From the IMG/VR virus record IMGVR_UViG_3300047552_000441, positions 1 to 36,489 of that record: 36,489 nucleotides of DNA; one strand, 5' to 3'. Every line of letters begins with the position of its first letter. Positions within the stretch are counted from its first letter, which is position 1. This document shows positions 36,010 through 36,489 of this stretch, piece after piece. The position numbers and the translations under genes are program-made. A model generated the notes under the pieces. That model ran no database searches. It had not been told where the DNA came from and saw only the letters and a list, made by a program, of their open reading frames with translations. The stretch is from a virus.

Positions 36010-36489
36010 AGTAATCTTTCAGGTTTTGGCGTACCTTTTTAATTGAGTACGGGCGTCCATTAGGATTAAAATACATTGCTCTATTTGCTTTTGCATGGTC
36101 TGGTAGCAGGGCTGCTGCTGGTTTAGTTTGATTTTTAGGATCAAGTAGCTTCATAGCACCACCAAAACCAGAGTGGTAAGCTGTGTACACCAAGTATTCT
36201 GGTGGGCGTTTGCCAGTAGCTGCTTCAAGCCTATCTTCTAGGGATTTAGCGTAAATAACACCTGCAGTCACGTTATCACGAGGGCTATTACGGTTTAGTT
36301 TTCTACCAGCAAGCTTTTCAGCATCCTTAAATGCAGAATCTGTAAGCTGCATTAAGCCTTGTGCAGACGAAGTACCAGCCTTGGCATTGTGCTTAAAGGT
36401 AGACTCAGCATGAATAAAATTAAGTGCTTTAGTAGGACTCCACTGCTGTGCTACAGACTCAGCAATAGCCATCTCAGCTATTTTCTTTT
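35984..36489 (-). CDS. Transglycosylase (SLT) domain protein, 5' end outside the window
   Basis: Lytic transglycosylase domain: IHAESTF with catalytic Glu (23 from the first Met), GTSSAQGLMQLTDSAF, VTAGVIYAKS and YTAYHSGFGGAMKLLD. The frame stays open upstream of ATG 36472 to the window edge (codons for KKIAE), and that ATG has no ribosome site. The gene therefore probably begins outside, and this may be the C-terminal domain of a larger virion protein that opens the cell wall during DNA entry, rather than a second endolysin. It overlaps the lysozyme by 26 bases. Confidence 0.8.
   Translation of the reverse strand, partial: KKIAEMAIAESVAQQWSPTKALNFIHAESTFKHNAKAGTSSAQGLMQLTDSAFKDAEKLAGRKLNRNSPRDNVTAGVIYAKSLEDRLEAATGKRPPEYLVYTAYHSGFGGAMKLLDPKNQTKPAAALLPDHAKANRAMYFNPNGRPYSIKKVRQNLKDYYEAKRLDK

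Overview
The window is part of the genome of a tailed, probably strictly lytic double-stranded DNA phage of a Gram-negative bacterium. It carries a small terminase subunit, a collagen-repeat tail fibre, a lysis cassette (holin, GH24 lysozyme, i-spanin) and a T7-style replication set (TOPRIM primase, RecA-fold helicase, family A polymerase, ATP ligase, SSB), all very tightly packed. The spanin points to an outer membrane. Two perfect TTATCCACA-type DnaA boxes and consensus sigma-70 promoters suggest a gammaproteobacterium-like host. No integrase, repressor gene, RNA polymerase, tRNA or CRISPR array was seen. Large terminase, portal, capsid and tail-tube genes are absent, so the genome continues beyond the window; both edges cut through leftward genes.

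Layout. (1) 1-4549, leftward: structural and packaging genes, with strong promoters at 4550-4578 and 786-814. (2) 4562-5793: 1.2 kb AT-rich control region with 12-bp palindromes, a duplicated leftward promoter, a C/G-rich tract, paired DnaA boxes and a rightward early promoter; the best origin candidate. (3) 5794-10866, rightward: about 26 very small overlapping genes, many membrane peptides or unknowns, one frameshifted, and three tandem paralogues at 9566-10544. (4) 10877-13630: amidoligase plus class II glutamine amidotransferase flanked by two unknown proteins, closed by a terminator. (5) 13708-14295: two small genes and a second palindrome cluster. (6) 14295-21193: primase, Nudix protein, NAMPT, nine small genes, NMN adenylyltransferase, helicase. 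(7) 21190-34774: phosphoesterase, DNA polymerase, ligase, SSB (own promoter), a structured RNA candidate, Cas4-like nuclease, class II ribonucleotide reductase with an intein, endonuclease, exonuclease, DUF3310, metallopeptidase, SpeD homologue, MazG and ThyX, ending in a two-way terminator. (8) 34814-36489, leftward: a 17-residue basic peptide, i-spanin, holin, lysozyme and a transglycosylase domain.

How it fits together. Polymerase, primase, helicase, SSB, ligase and nucleases form the replisome. Ribonucleotide reductase, ThyX, MazG and DUF3310 point to nucleotide supply. NAMPT plus the adenylyltransferase make NAD+ from nicotinamide, the combination described as an answer to NAD+-depleting defences, here with a Nudix-like protein that might act on ADP-ribose. 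The amidoligase and amidotransferase suggest ATP-driven amide formation on an unknown target.

Most notable: the amidoligase/amidotransferase cassette; the two promoter-plus-palindrome loci 9 kb apart; the candidate folded RNA after ssb; a consensus promoter that should give a leaderless terminase message; the NAD module; and the DnaJ-like cysteine insertion in the polymerase. All functions are read from motifs by eye; no database search was run.
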